DNA of 64,000 nucleotides from Haliscomenobacter hydrossis DSM 1100. GTDB taxonomy: Bacteria; Bacteroidota; Bacteroidia; Chitinophagales; Saprospiraceae. Every line of letters begins with the position of its first letter. Positions within the stretch are counted from its first letter, which is position 1. The position numbers and the translations under genes are program-made. This document shows positions 53,603 to 64,000 of this stretch, in pieces. Location: NCBI RefSeq assembly GCF_000212735.1, contig NC_015510.1, forward strand, positions 558,001-622,000. The letters are read 5' to 3'. The notes below the pieces were generated by a model. The model had not been told where the DNA came from, ran no database searches, and saw only the letters and a list, made by a program, of their open reading frames with translations.

Positions 53603-53633
53603 TTTGGTTTTTAAGGAATAATGTATATTTTTG
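53603..53633 (+). promoter_or_regulatory. Leader promoter of the CRISPR array
   Basis: TTTG (53603-53606) and TATTTTTG (53626-53633) with exactly 19 bp between match the Bacteroidota promoter. The expected start (about 53639-53640) coincides with the first base of the first repeat. The AT-rich sequence 53567-53639 is the leader. Confidence 0.7.
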
Positions 53634-53639
53634 TGACGG

Positions 53640-56600
53640 CTCGCAATTGGATTAAGATGGGATTGAAACTCCTTGGATGTGAGGCGGTGCGGGTGGTCTT
53701 CATTCCTCGCAATTGGATTAAGATGGGATTGAAACTATCAGAGGTGATTCCGTCGTAATGCGGGGTTATCATCTCGCAATTGGATTAAGATGGGATTGAA
53801 ACATAGCGAAGAGGCAACAGAGTTGCAGGTATCAATTGCTCGCAATTGGATTAAGATGGGATTGAAACAAGTCGAACACTTAAATGAAGCTCATAGATCG
53901 TATACTCGCAATTGGATTAAGATGGGATTGAAACGGTCTTTTCGTCAAACGGGTCATCCTCTTCATCGGCCTCGCAATTGGATTAAGATGGGATTGAAAC
54001 AAGCCCAAAACAAAAGGAATGGGAAGCACTGGTTATCTCGCAATTGGATTAAGATGGGATTGAAACTGCAACGCAAAACTCATGCCCTGGTTGATAAACG
54101 CCCTCGCAATTGGATTAAGATGGGATTGAAACGTAGTACCCGCCGCCGTCCTTGTCGAGGTAGGCATAGCTCGCAATTGGATTAAGATGGGATTGAAACT
54201 GAATTTTGCGTTTAGACGTGAGCTGATGCCGTATGCTCGCAATTGGATTAAGATGGGATTGAAACTGCAGAGGATGAAGCGAGGAAAGAGCAAGAACGGT
54301 TCTCGCAATTGGATTAAGATGGGATTGAAACTATGTCCGCCGTAGTCCTTCCCGATTGCCAGATCGGCTCGCAATTGGATTAAGATGGGATTGAAACCAA
54401 TAACCATTCCTGTCGTTGACATCGCCCTCAGCAGCCTCGCAATTGGATTAAGATGGGATTGAAACCGGGTTAATGTGTCGTACAATTCCCGGTTGGGTTG
54501 ACTCGCAATTGGATTAAGATGGGATTGAAACTTTACACATGCGGCAAACATTTTTCCACACTTGCAACTCGCAATTGGATTAAGATGGGATTGAAACAGG
54601 CGAACAACGCCTTTTTTTGTCCAGAAAATCGAACTCGCAATTGGATTAAGATGGGATTGAAACTTTTTTTGATACTGGATAATCCACTCGAGCAATCCCC
54701 TCGCAATTGGATTAAGATGGGATTGAAACTTCGTTGTCTTGGGTGTCAAAAACAAGGTCCGACACCTCGCAATTGGATTAAGATGGGATTGAAACCAAGT
54801 GGCACCACCGCCACCCAAAACCGACCTGATGCTCGCAATTGGATTAAGATGGGATTGAAACTCAGTGGCGGGACAGGCACAAGTATCAACGTGTCTGCTC
54901 GCAATTGGATTAAGATGGGATTGAAACGAATTAGACATCCGGAGCGACCGACACGAAATCGCAGCTCGCAATTGGATTAAGATGGGATTGAAACATAGGG
55001 TTAGCAATGCAAGCAGCAAGCCAGGGAGTACTCGCAATTGGATTAAGATGGGATTGAAACCACAAGTAATGATCAATACATTAGAACACGGACTATCTCG
55101 CAATTGGATTAAGATGGGATTGAAACCTGTTACCGGGTTCATCAATAGAACTAGAGTACACACTCGCAATTGGATTAAGATGGGATTGAAACCAGCTAAC
55201 AGGAACGTACTGTACTCTGCTATCTTTCCTCGCAATTGGATTAAGATGGGATTGAAACAGTACACTAATGGTGATAGCGTCATTAACGCCCAGGCTCGCA
55301 ATTGGATTAAGATGGGATTGAAACTGCTTCGTGGCGGTAGCTGTCGATCTCCGGGTGAAACTCGCAATTGGATTAAGATGGGATTGAAACTTACAACGAA
55401 CATATTAAAACCTGCCCACCAGCGCTCCTCGCAATTGGATTAAGATGGGATTGAAACTCAGCCATGTATCCTAAACCTTCAGTCAATTTGCCCGCTCGCA
55501 ATTGGATTAAGATGGGATTGAAACCCATATCCCAGATGGTGAACAACAACTGGGCGCAAACTCGCAATTGGATTAAGATGGGATTGAAACTTGAGTGGAG
55601 TGATGACCCTCGGCACTTGTTGCCTGCTCGCAATTGGATTAAGATGGGATTGAAACTGAATTCGCCTTCAGTTAGTCCATCGTGGTGCATGCTCGCAATT
55701 GGATTAAGATGGGATTGAAACATGTTGAAGGTCTCGCGCTGGTCGCTGCCGGATCCGCTCGCAATTGGATTAAGATGGGATTGAAACAATTAAATTTTAA
55801 GGTTTTAAAAATCACTTATCAAACTCGCAATTGGATTAAGATGGGATTGAAACTCACCAAGAACCGCCAACCCCAATATTTTATCCGCGCTCGCAATTGG
55901 ATTAAGATGGGATTGAAACATAATACCCCCTTCTTTTTCTGCGCAGGCAGTAGCTCGCAATTGGATTAAGATGGGATTGAAACTCGGTGTTGTCCAGGTA
56001 AGCGGACAAGGAAACCGAGCTCGCAATTGGATTAAGATGGGATTGAAACATTAGCGGCGTCTTCTATCATGAAAAAATAGACTACCTCGCAATTGGATTA
56101 AGATGGGATTGAAACAAGGTTACTATGCTCAGTAAAAAACACAAAATGAATCTCGCAATTGGATTAAGATGGGATTGAAACTGTTTAGCCCCTTTCCCAT
56201 CAATTCTGCTCAAGCATCCTCGCAATTGGATTAAGATGGGATTGAAACTTTGGGGCCGCGCTCCTCCACCATTTGCCCGTGTTGCTCGCAATTGGATTAA
56301 GATGGGATTGAAACACGTAAAGCACTACGTTAAAACCCCTAAGCAGTAGCTCGCAATTGGATTAAGATGGGATTGAAACCGTAAAAATAGAAGCGGATAA
56401 AAGCCTCTAAGTTTTCTCGCAATTGGATTAAGATGGGATTGAAACGAAGCTGAGCAAGGAAATTCAATTAGTTATTACACACTCGCAATTGGATTAAGAT
56501 GGGATTGAAACTTTAATACGGGCTATTCGCAGCCCTGCAATAATCTCCCTCGCAATTGGATTAAGATGGGATTGAAACTAATTAGATAGCCTACGACTAT

Positions 56601-59600
56601 AACGATAAGGAAAACTCGCAATTGGATTAAGATGGGATTGAAACTCTTGTTCGTCAGCTTGAATGGGTTGGGTAAACCAACTCGCAATTGGATTAAGATG
56701 GGATTGAAACTCGAATTAGCAGCATTGGCTACACTGCTGGCCAAAACTCGCAATTGGATTAAGATGGGATTGAAACTTTTTTCAAAGCCCGACAGAGCGG
56801 TTGTCGGATTTGCTCGCAATTGGATTAAGATGGGATTGAAACTAAATTACACCGATCGAAACGTTACCGTTCGATCCTCTCGCAATTGGATTAAGATGGG
56901 ATTGAAACAGATAAGGAAGTATTCCCTAAGTCTCTTCTATTAGTCTCGCAATTGGATTAAGATGGGATTGAAACAGTTTAAAGGGGCGTAGCTTAAATAT
57001 AAGGGGAAACGCTCGCAATTGGATTAAGATGGGATTGAAACTCATGATGGGGGCAGCCTTTTCCAAAGGTCATTTGACTCGCAATTGGATTAAGATGGGA
57101 TTGAAACTGAGTAGGTGGTTTCGCCCGATAAAGTCTCGCTCTTCTCGCAATTGGATTAAGATGGGATTGAAACTCAGCAATGACGTGACATTCTCGTGTA
57201 TTCATACCCTCGCAATTGGATTAAGATGGGATTGAAACTGCAAAAAGACAAAATACTGAGCGACTTCGCCGGGCCTCGCAATTGGATTAAGATGGGATTG
57301 AAACAGGCTTCCACCCAGGGCGGTGAGCGCCCCGCCGATGCTCGCAATTGGATTAAGATGGGATTGAAACTCACTCAGAGGAGTTGAATTGTAGTCGGAG
57401 ATAGTTCTCGCAATTGGATTAAGATGGGATTGAAACACACGTATAAGCGTCAAGCTGCTCCAGCGAAACCGCCTCGCAATTGGATTAAGATGGGATTGAA
57501 ACCTAGGAGATGGCTTGGAATTAAGTTGGTCTACCGTTCTCGCAATTGGATTAAGATGGGATTGAAACCCCGCTGAAAAAGCCAGGGTTTCCCCGTTGGT
57601 GATGCTCGCAATTGGATTAAGATGGGATTGAAACACAAGACATCGGGTTTACTGAAACGGGGGATTTTAACTCGCAATTGGATTAAGATGGGATTGAAAC
57701 GCAATAGCAACGCCGGCGATACTGTGATTAATGTGGCTCGCAATTGGATTAAGATGGGATTGAAACCCAGACACGGACAGGGTATTGGAGGACAGCGTCA
57801 GCCTCGCAATTGGATTAAGATGGGATTGAAACAAGGTTATACCAAGACGGCAGCAACCAAAACACCGCCCTCGCAATTGGATTAAGATGGGATTGAAACG
57901 TGGGTGATCTTGTATTCGTCCTCGGGAATTTGATACTCGCAATTGGATTAAGATGGGATTGAAACTGCACTTTTCAGCAGCGTATTTTAGTTGAAGGTCG
58001 TCTCGCAATTGGATTAAGATGGGATTGAAACGTATTCAGGGGAGGCATGATTAAAGATGTGATCTTCCTCGCAATTGGATTAAGATGGGATTGAAACGCG
58101 TTCAATCAAATCGGATTCCAAAACGACATTAACCTCGCAATTGGATTAAGATGGGATTGAAACAATCCAGGAGATGGAGAGGCTAAAAGTGATGATAATC
58201 TCGCAATTGGATTAAGATGGGATTGAAACTTGTAAATGCCAACAGCATCATAAAAATAAGATTGCCTCGCAATTGGATTAAGATGGGATTGAAACCGAAG
58301 GAACCCAAACCTACATTTCCGCGTGGATCGACTCGCAATTGGATTAAGATGGGATTGAAACCATTTCCCCCTGGTCTAATTTGTGTAGCCATAGCGCCTC
58401 GCAATTGGATTAAGATGGGATTGAAACAACAAGAAGAACGGCGGAAACGTGCCTCACATGCACGCTCGCAATTGGATTAAGATGGGATTGAAACGCTTTC
58501 GGATGGTGCGGGCTGCGTTGAAGAATCCGACTCGCAATTGGATTAAGATGGGATTGAAACGTGATCATTGCCGTCAAAATATTCTGACTGAATTTCCTCG
58601 CAATTGGATTAAGATGGGATTGAAACACATTTCGGAGAAGCTGGCCACGGTATTGCTGCCCGCTCGCAATTGGATTAAGATGGGATTGAAACGCGCCTAC
58701 GCAGCCACCGTGGCCGAGCTGTATGCGAACTCGCAATTGGATTAAGATGGGATTGAAACAAGTCAAAGCTTTTTCGCCTAAAAAGCCTTTCAAAACCTCG
58801 CAATTGGATTAAGATGGGATTGAAACGTGGAAAGAAATTGCACCCAAAAAATGGGTATCCGCTCGCAATTGGATTAAGATGGGATTGAAACTGAGAACAG
58901 CGTTTCAAGATAGAGCAATGGTCTGCCCTCGCAATTGGATTAAGATGGGATTGAAACTTGTTGATGATGTAAAAAACAACCGCATTGATAACTCTCGCAA
59001 TTGGATTAAGATGGGATTGAAACAAATATGTCGCGTTCCTTTACAGTTATTCTCATTTCCTCGCAATTGGATTAAGATGGGATTGAAACCTAGTTCATGG
59101 GCGCGAGCTTCGCGTTCTTTCAAGCCTCGCAATTGGATTAAGATGGGATTGAAACGGGGCAATTCCCTTGGTTCCATCCAGCGCTGGTGAACTCGCAATT
59201 GGATTAAGATGGGATTGAAACCAGAATCATGCGCTCCAGTGCGTTGTAGGCCTGGGTCTCGCAATTGGATTAAGATGGGATTGAAACATGTTGAATATTG
59301 TCCGCTTCTTGAATGAATATAGGCTCGCAATTGGATTAAGATGGGATTGAAACAAATACAACCCGTACCGGTGCTACTCGGGCTACCGGCTCGCAATTGG
59401 ATTAAGATGGGATTGAAACAGGATTAAGCGGAATAGGTATAGCACCGACGGACGACTCGCAATTGGATTAAGATGGGATTGAAACCTTTCATCAATCCTG
59501 CCCTCACTTCTTGCGAGTTCTCTCGCAATTGGATTAAGATGGGATTGAAACATGCTGCTGTCTCTTGTTCCTGAGACAAGGCTTGTCCTCGCAATTGGAT

Positions 59601-59747
59601 TAAGATGGGATTGAAACACTCTTCCGGGTTCCTTCACCTACCGAATCACTTTACTCGCAATTGGATTAAGATGGGATTGAAACGTAATAGCTTCGCTCCT
59701 GGATTGAATTAATCTGGCGCTCGCAATTGGATTAAGATGGGATTGAA
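53640..59747 (+). CRISPR. Type I-B CRISPR array, leader-proximal part (repeats 1-93, 92 spacers)
   Basis: The 30-bp repeat starts CTCGCAATTG, continues GATTAAGATG and ends GGATTGAAAC. I counted 93 starts, from 53640 with a usual period of 66 bp; spacers are 34-38 bp, mostly 36. I saw no sequence variants among the repeats. The last one (59720-) is cut after GGATTGAA by the IS element. The 3' ATTGAAAC fits the crRNA handle, so transcription is left to right from the leader beside cas2 and the newest spacers are on the left. Repeat translations (RNWIKMGLK, FNPILIQLR, FQSHLNPIA) make false open frames. Confidence 0.98.
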
Positions 59748-59837
59748 TGTCATTAGTCACGAAAAGTGTACCACCAATAATCACGAAAAGTGTACCACTA
59801 TAAATTGTTAAATTCTCTGGGTCAAACCGGAGCAACA

Positions 59838-61289
59838 ATGTATAGAATGGATGTACACACGACAGTCAAAACATTATTAGGCAGGGGTTTAAGTCGGCGC
59901 AAGATAGCGGAGCAATTAGGGATTCACCGCAAAGTGATCAAGCGGATAGAATTTGGCTCTGACTCCTCGGGACTAATCAAAGGTTACACCCGATCCAAAC
60001 AGCTCAAGGCGTATGAAGGTCAGATACAGACCTGGCTGGATCAGGATTTGACCGGAGAGCTGATCTACCAAAAATTGGTTAAAGAGCATGGACTACAGAC
60101 CTCGTATTCCACAGTAAACCGAACGATCCGGAGCCTTAAAGCCGATCATGAATCGTTTGTGCCCATGCAATGCCTTGCTGGAGAGGAAGCACAAGTAGAT
60201 TTTGGTTACCTTGGCTTATTTGATCGTGAGGGCGCAAGCCGGGTCAAGATTTGGGTATTCTGTGCGGTATTGTCCCACTCTCGGTTGGGCTATTTTGAGG
60301 CCGTCACCGATCAATCGGTAGAGACCTTTATCCGCTGTCATATTCACGCATTCGAGTTTTTTTGCGGCGTTCCTCGCCTGGTTCGACTGGATAATCTGAA
60401 GAGCGGAGTCACCACTCCTGATTTTTACGAACCCTTGATCCAGGAGCAATACGCTTCATTTTTAGCGCATTATGGCGCGGGGGCGGTACCTTGTCGGGTA
60501 CGTACGCCTGAACACAAGGGCAAGGTCGAGAGTGGAGTCAAGTATGTGAAAAAGAACTTTTTGCTGGGTCTGGATCAGCGTAATTTTTCTAGCCTGTCTA
60601 CCGATTTGCGAACCTGGACCGACACAGTGGCCAATCGGCGGGTACACGGCACGACCAAACGCGTTCCACTCCAGATGTGGCAACAGGTAGAAAAAAGCGC
60701 GCTAGGGCCTTTACCTGCCCAGCGTTACGAGTTTTATCATGTCGAAGAACGTAAGGTTACCCGATTTGGACATGTCATTTTCCGCAACAATTACTACTCG
60801 GTGCCCTATACTTTGGTTGGACAAACCCTGCGGCTATTTACCAACGGTACTTTTTTGCGCATCTCTGAGCAGGGACAAGAAGTGGCTTTGCACCTATTAA
60901 ACAATGACAAAGGGCAATATGTGACCCAAAACGGCCACCTGGCGCCACATAAACAGCAACATACCCTGGAGTATTACGCTCAACGCCTGGAACAAGAAAT
61001 TGGCACCGAAGCCCGCGATCTGCTTTTGCTCATCCAACAAAACCATCCTAGCCACTGGAAAGATAAAGCCCGGGGGCTACTCCAATTGTGCCGAAGACAC
61101 CCCCCACAGCGCGTGCAAGAAGCCTGTCGAAAAGCCCTCGATAACGGCATCTCTTCCTATCGATCGGTCAGGGATATTTGTCTGGCACTTGAACACACAC
61201 CACCCATTTCCACTCACTTTGAAGCCCCAGCGCCCGGCGCTGGTGGGATGGCTCATGAATTGAGCCTTTACGATCAATTGGTCCGATAA
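59838..61289 (+). CDS. istA: IS21 transposase IstA
   Basis: 483 residues from the ATG at 59838 (MYRMDVHTTVKTLLGRGLSR); the frame is open 16 codons upstream inside the terminal repeat. N-terminal helix-turn-helix (SRRKIAEQLGIHRKVIKRIE), then the integrase DDE core: Asp in GEEAQVDFGYLG, Asp in RLVRLDNLKSGVTTPD and Glu in TPEHKGKVESGVKYVKK. A C-terminal beta-barrel follows (HVIFRNNYYSVPYTLVGQTL). It cuts and joins the element ends. istB starts 48 bp after its stop. Confidence 0.95.
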   Translation: MYRMDVHTTVKTLLGRGLSRRKIAEQLGIHRKVIKRIEFGSDSSGLIKGYTRSKQLKAYEGQIQTWLDQDLTGELIYQKLVKEHGLQTSYSTVNRTIRSLKADHESFVPMQCLAGEEAQVDFGYLGLFDREGASRVKIWVFCAVLSHSRLGYFEAVTDQSVETFIRCHIHAFEFFCGVPRLVRLDNLKSGVTTPDFYEPLIQEQYASFLAHYGAGAVPCRVRTPEHKGKVESGVKYVKKNFLLGLDQRNFSSLSTDLRTWTDTVANRRVHGTTKRVPLQMWQQVEKSALGPLPAQRYEFYHVEERKVTRFGHVIFRNNYYSVPYTLVGQTLRLFTNGTFLRISEQGQEVALHLLNNDKGQYVTQNGHLAPHKQQHTLEYYAQRLEQEIGTEARDLLLLIQQNHPSHWKDKARGLLQLCRRHPPQRVQEACRKALDNGISSYRSVRDICLALEHTPPISTHFEAPAPGAGGMAHELSLYDQLVR

Positions 61290-61337
61290 TCACTATCAAT
61301 CAACACTTAAATCATTCACTTTTAAATATTTAATATC

Positions 61338-62084
61338 ATGCAACAATTGGAAAACAAACTGAAGTACCTCCGCATGTCCGCTGTACTTCAATCCCTCAAA
61401 AACCACAACGACACCGCTCAGGAACAGCAACTTTCCTACCTTGAGTTCTTTGAAATGCTCATTGAGGACGAGTGTGCCAAACGAAAAGCCAATGTCCTCC
61501 GACAACGACTAGCTAAAAGCAAACTCAATACTCAAAAGTCTTTTGAGCATTATGACCTCAATTTTCAACCCGAACTCGACAAAAAAATGCTCTCCGAAAT
61601 TCGTTCCTGTCGCTTTATTGATGAACACAAAAACATCATCCTCATTGGTAAACCCGGCACGGGCAAAACCCATCTTGCCAACGCCATCGGGCTAGAAGCC
61701 GCAGCCAGAGGTTATTCCGTACTCTTTACCCATTTACACACCCTGCTCGAAAAACTCGCTCAGGGCCGAATCGACTCCTCTCATCGTAGAACCCTTCAGC
61801 AAATCCTCGCACCTGATCTGCTTATTCTTGATGAAATCGGGTTCCGATCCCTGGCTCCACAAGCTCTCGACGACTTCTTTGAGATTATTCGGCATCGTTA
61901 TGAGCATAAATCTACCATCTTCACTTCTAACCGCAATTTTGAAGATTGGGGCGCTATTCTTGGCGATAAGGTCATGGCTTCTGCCATCATTGATCGAATC
62001 GTTCACCATGCTCACATCCTTAAATTCAATGGTGATAGCTTCCGAATTAAAGATTTTCTAGCCCATTTGGATAACTCTATTTAA
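61338..62084 (+). CDS. istB: IS21 helper ATPase IstB
   Basis: 248 residues. AAA+ ATPase with Walker A LIGKPGTGKTHLANAIG (about residues 101-113), Walker B DLLILDEIGFRSL, and ends with SFRIKDFLAHLDNSI. It forms a filament on DNA and directs IstA to the target. Intact and in the usual order istA-istB. Confidence 0.95.
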   Translation: MQQLENKLKYLRMSAVLQSLKNHNDTAQEQQLSYLEFFEMLIEDECAKRKANVLRQRLAKSKLNTQKSFEHYDLNFQPELDKKMLSEIRSCRFIDEHKNIILIGKPGTGKTHLANAIGLEAAARGYSVLFTHLHTLLEKLAQGRIDSSHRRTLQQILAPDLLILDEIGFRSLAPQALDDFFEIIRHRYEHKSTIFTSNRNFEDWGAILGDKVMASAIIDRIVHHAHILKFNGDSFRIKDFLAHLDNSI

Positions 62085-62145
62085 TTTTGATGCAGTGGTA
62101 CACTTTTCGTGATTATTGGTGGTACACTTTTCGTGACTAATGACA

Positions 62146-64000
62146 GATTGAAACTTGTACAAGTGAATGATGGCGGCAAGCCAAGTTTGCCTCGCAATTG
62201 GATTAAGATGGGATTGAAACCTAGCTACCCTCGCAGGAACCGGCGGCCTGGGAGGCTCGCAATTGGATTAAGATGGGATTGAAACAGAGCAGCAACAGCA
62301 GGAGCGGGAGCAGAAGCGCTACTCGCAATTGGATTAAGATGGGATTGAAACTCGTACCAACCTGGCCCACCAATATCCGTATTGAAACTCGCAATTGGAT
62401 TAAGATGGGATTGAAACTGAATGCAGTTACGCCCTTTTGCTTGACCAAGCAAACTCGCAATTGGATTAAGATGGGATTGAAACGAGCGAACAACGATTCG
62501 CTGTAATGACTCATATGAACTCGCAATTGGATTAAGATGGGATTGAAACTAGTTAGCCGACCCCGATAGGGGGAACGCCCTCCTGCTCGCAATTGGATTA
62601 AGATGGGATTGAAACGTAAAGTCGATTGTGAGTTGTGTGCTTTTTCTAACAACTCGCAATTGGATTAAGATGGGATTGAAACCTTGTTCTTTTCTATTTG
62701 CTCATATCTCCATCTTTCTCGCAATTGGATTAAGATGGGATTGAAACCGCCTTAGTATGCCCATTCCACCTGCAATTAAAAGCCTCGCAATTGGATTAAG
62801 ATGGGATTGAAACTGGCCTGGAAGCCTCCCTCCCAGCGGAGTACTCTTACTCGCAATTGGATTAAGATGGGATTGAAACACATTTCAGAGAAGCTGGCAA
62901 CGGTATTGCTGCCCGCTCGCAATTGGATTAAGATGGGATTGAAACACATGTCTTTGTAAGTCACTGCCGGAACCGCTCCCGCTCGCAATTGGATTAAGAT
63001 GGGATTGAAACTACTTTTTCAAGATGGACATCTCCAATACCACCGACCCTCGCAATTGGATTAAGATGGGATTGAAACGTAGTACTCGCGATCGTAGTAC
63101 AGTAAGGCACAGTGCTCGCAATTGGATTAAGATGGGATTGAAACTCCAAAACAAGTCTTTTTGCCCCAACCCGGATACTGCTCGCAATTGGATTAAGATG
63201 GGATTGAAACGGTGTACCCCTTCCTGCGTGATTACGATCTTGGTTTCTCGCAATTGGATTAAGATGGGATTGAAACCGAGCAATTGAAAGTATTGAAAGG
63301 GGAAGTGCGCACCTCGCAATTGGATTAAGATGGGATTGAAACGTGGCTAGGGTTCCGGATGAACCTACAGAGGGGTTGACTCGCAATTGGATTAAGATGG
63401 GATTGAAACAGATAAATAAAAAGCTGCGGCTTATTATCAATGTTCTCGCAATTGGATTAAGATGGGATTGAAACCTTGTAAACATTCTCGTCAACTTCTT
63501 TGAACTCGTCCTCGCAATTGGATTAAGATGGGATTGAAACTCTTGAGAAAAGGCATAGTGTTTTTTAAAGTTTTGCTCGCAATTGGATTAAGATGGGATT
63601 GAAACTAGTTACCAACATTCCTTTGGAATTGGCCTAAACTTCTCGCAATTGGATTAAGATGGGATTGAAACTAGTTGCGTGGGTGATCCTGTCAAGTTTG
63701 TTCAGTCTCGCAATTGGATTAAGATGGGATTGAAACAGTGTACAACTACCTCGAATGCAACGGCCTGCAAGACTCGCAATTGGATTAAGATGGGATTGAA
63801 ACTTTGCTGCTGTGTCTTAGCTAGCTGCTTCCTTACGTCTCGCAATTGGATTAAGATGGGATTGAAACTTGGTAGTGCTTTGTCGTGTAGCCGCCTTTTA
63901 CCTGCTCGCAATTGGATTAAGATGGGATTGAAACTGATTGTTTGCTAAACATGCGGTTTGCTCTCGACTTCCTCGCAATTGGATTAAGATGGGATTGAAA
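62146..64000 (+). CRISPR. CRISPR array, leader-distal part (spacers 93-120), continues past the window
   Basis: GATTGAAAC (62146-62154) is the rest of the split repeat 93. Spacer 93 follows (62155-62190) and then intact repeats 94-121 from 62191; the last starts at 63972 and lacks its final base at the window edge. The repeats are the same as on the left side, so the two parts were one array before the IS element arrived. Visible total: 121 repeats and 120 spacers. Confidence 0.98.

Larger units (their letters stand above)
59748..62145 (+). mobile_element. IS21-family insertion sequence inside a CRISPR repeat
   Basis: 2398 bp with 52-bp perfect terminal inverted repeats (59748-59799 and 62094-62145), starting TGTCATTAG. 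Each end holds two direct copies of TCACGAAAAGTGTACCAC 6 bp apart, as IS21 ends often do. Flanks share GATTGAA (59741-59747 and 62146-62152), a 7-bp target duplication. Carries intact istA and istB. Looks recently active. Confidence 0.97.

Noticed and set aside
54294..54367. Spacers 8 and 11 share short CCGCCG/GTCCTT words
   Set aside because: Alignment fails beyond short GC-rich words; they are not variants of one protospacer.
59638..59838. 66-codon minus-strand frame crossing the left IS boundary
   Set aside because: It joins repeat translation to IS end sequence; no start signal or homology.
62352..62387. Spacer 96 ends in ATTGAAA, like the end of the repeat
   Set aside because: Only seven bases match and normal spacing is kept; chance is the simplest reading.
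53700..64000. Many open frames of 60-456 codons on both strands between 53.7 and 64.0 kb, with repeating RNWIKMGLK, FNPILIQLR or FQSHLNPIA peptides
   Set aside because: They are translations of the 30-bp CRISPR repeat; a 66-bp period keeps frames open. They are not genes.
53640..64000. Self-targeting spacers against this window
   Set aside because: Reading the spacers by eye I saw no match to genes in the window; an alignment search against the full genome would be needed.

Overview
This window reads as a chromosome segment of a Bacteroidota bacterium, most likely of the Saprospiria type (Haliscomenobacter/Lewinella-like). The evidence is a TonB-dependent receptor with a carboxypeptidase-regulatory-like N-terminal domain, LytS/LytTR signalling, promoters of the TTTG-N19-TAnnTTTG type, and several families of intergenic palindromes. 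The genus is inferred from protein style only; no database search was possible. No tRNA or rRNA gene was seen.

Layout. (1) 1-6.7 kb: a probable metal-handling cluster on the minus strand (MbnP-like protein, diheme MbnH/cytochrome-c-peroxidase-like enzyme, CDVCGC outer-membrane protein, small Cys-rich protein) with a divergent TonB-dependent receptor. (2) 6.8-28.2 kb: core-like metabolism and signalling: LytS/LytTR pair, GH3 hydrolase, malic enzyme-phosphotransacetylase fusion, glycosyltransferase, type I pullulanase, ECF sigma/anti-sigma pair, alkaline phosphatase and acyl-CoA dehydrogenase. Small decayed genes (MFS fragment, frameshifted DUF433) and a trypsin-formylglycine-enzyme fusion lie among them. 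(3) 27-43.5 kb: a long, mostly plus-strand block that looks like a hydroxycinnamate (ferulate/coumarate-like) catabolic island. It holds a MarR regulator with a candidate operator, an MFS carrier, a crotonase, a feruloyl-CoA-synthase-like ligase, two secreted esterases/hydrolases, a MetE-like methyltransferase, a second acyl-CoA dehydrogenase, a flavin monooxygenase, a DUF3237 protein, an SDR and an amidohydrolase. Many of its genes are separated by a different palindromic or tandem repeat. (4) 44.1-53.5 kb: a WYL regulator divergent from a complete type I-B CRISPR-Cas operon (cas6-cas8b/cst1-cas7/cst2-cas5-cas3-cas4-cas1-cas2). (5) 53.64-64.0 kb: a very large CRISPR array (121 repeats, 120 spacers visible, running off the window). 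One repeat is split by an intact IS21-family element (istA-istB, 52-bp perfect terminal inverted repeats, 7-bp target duplication).

How it works together. The leader next to cas2 carries a good Bacteroidota-type promoter that should start transcription at about the first repeat, and the repeats end in ATTGAAAC, the usual type I-B crRNA 5' handle. The leader is therefore at the left, and the spacers beyond the IS element are the older ones. Two spacers, 76 and 104, differ at only two positions, both synonymous in one shared reading frame on each strand, which points to repeated sampling of one conserved gene from related invaders. In the catabolic island the predicted order is secreted esterases, uptake, CoA ligation, hydration, oxidation by the SDR and cleavage by the amidohydrolase, like the CoA-dependent Cou route known from actinobacteria. 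That assignment is inference from gene content.
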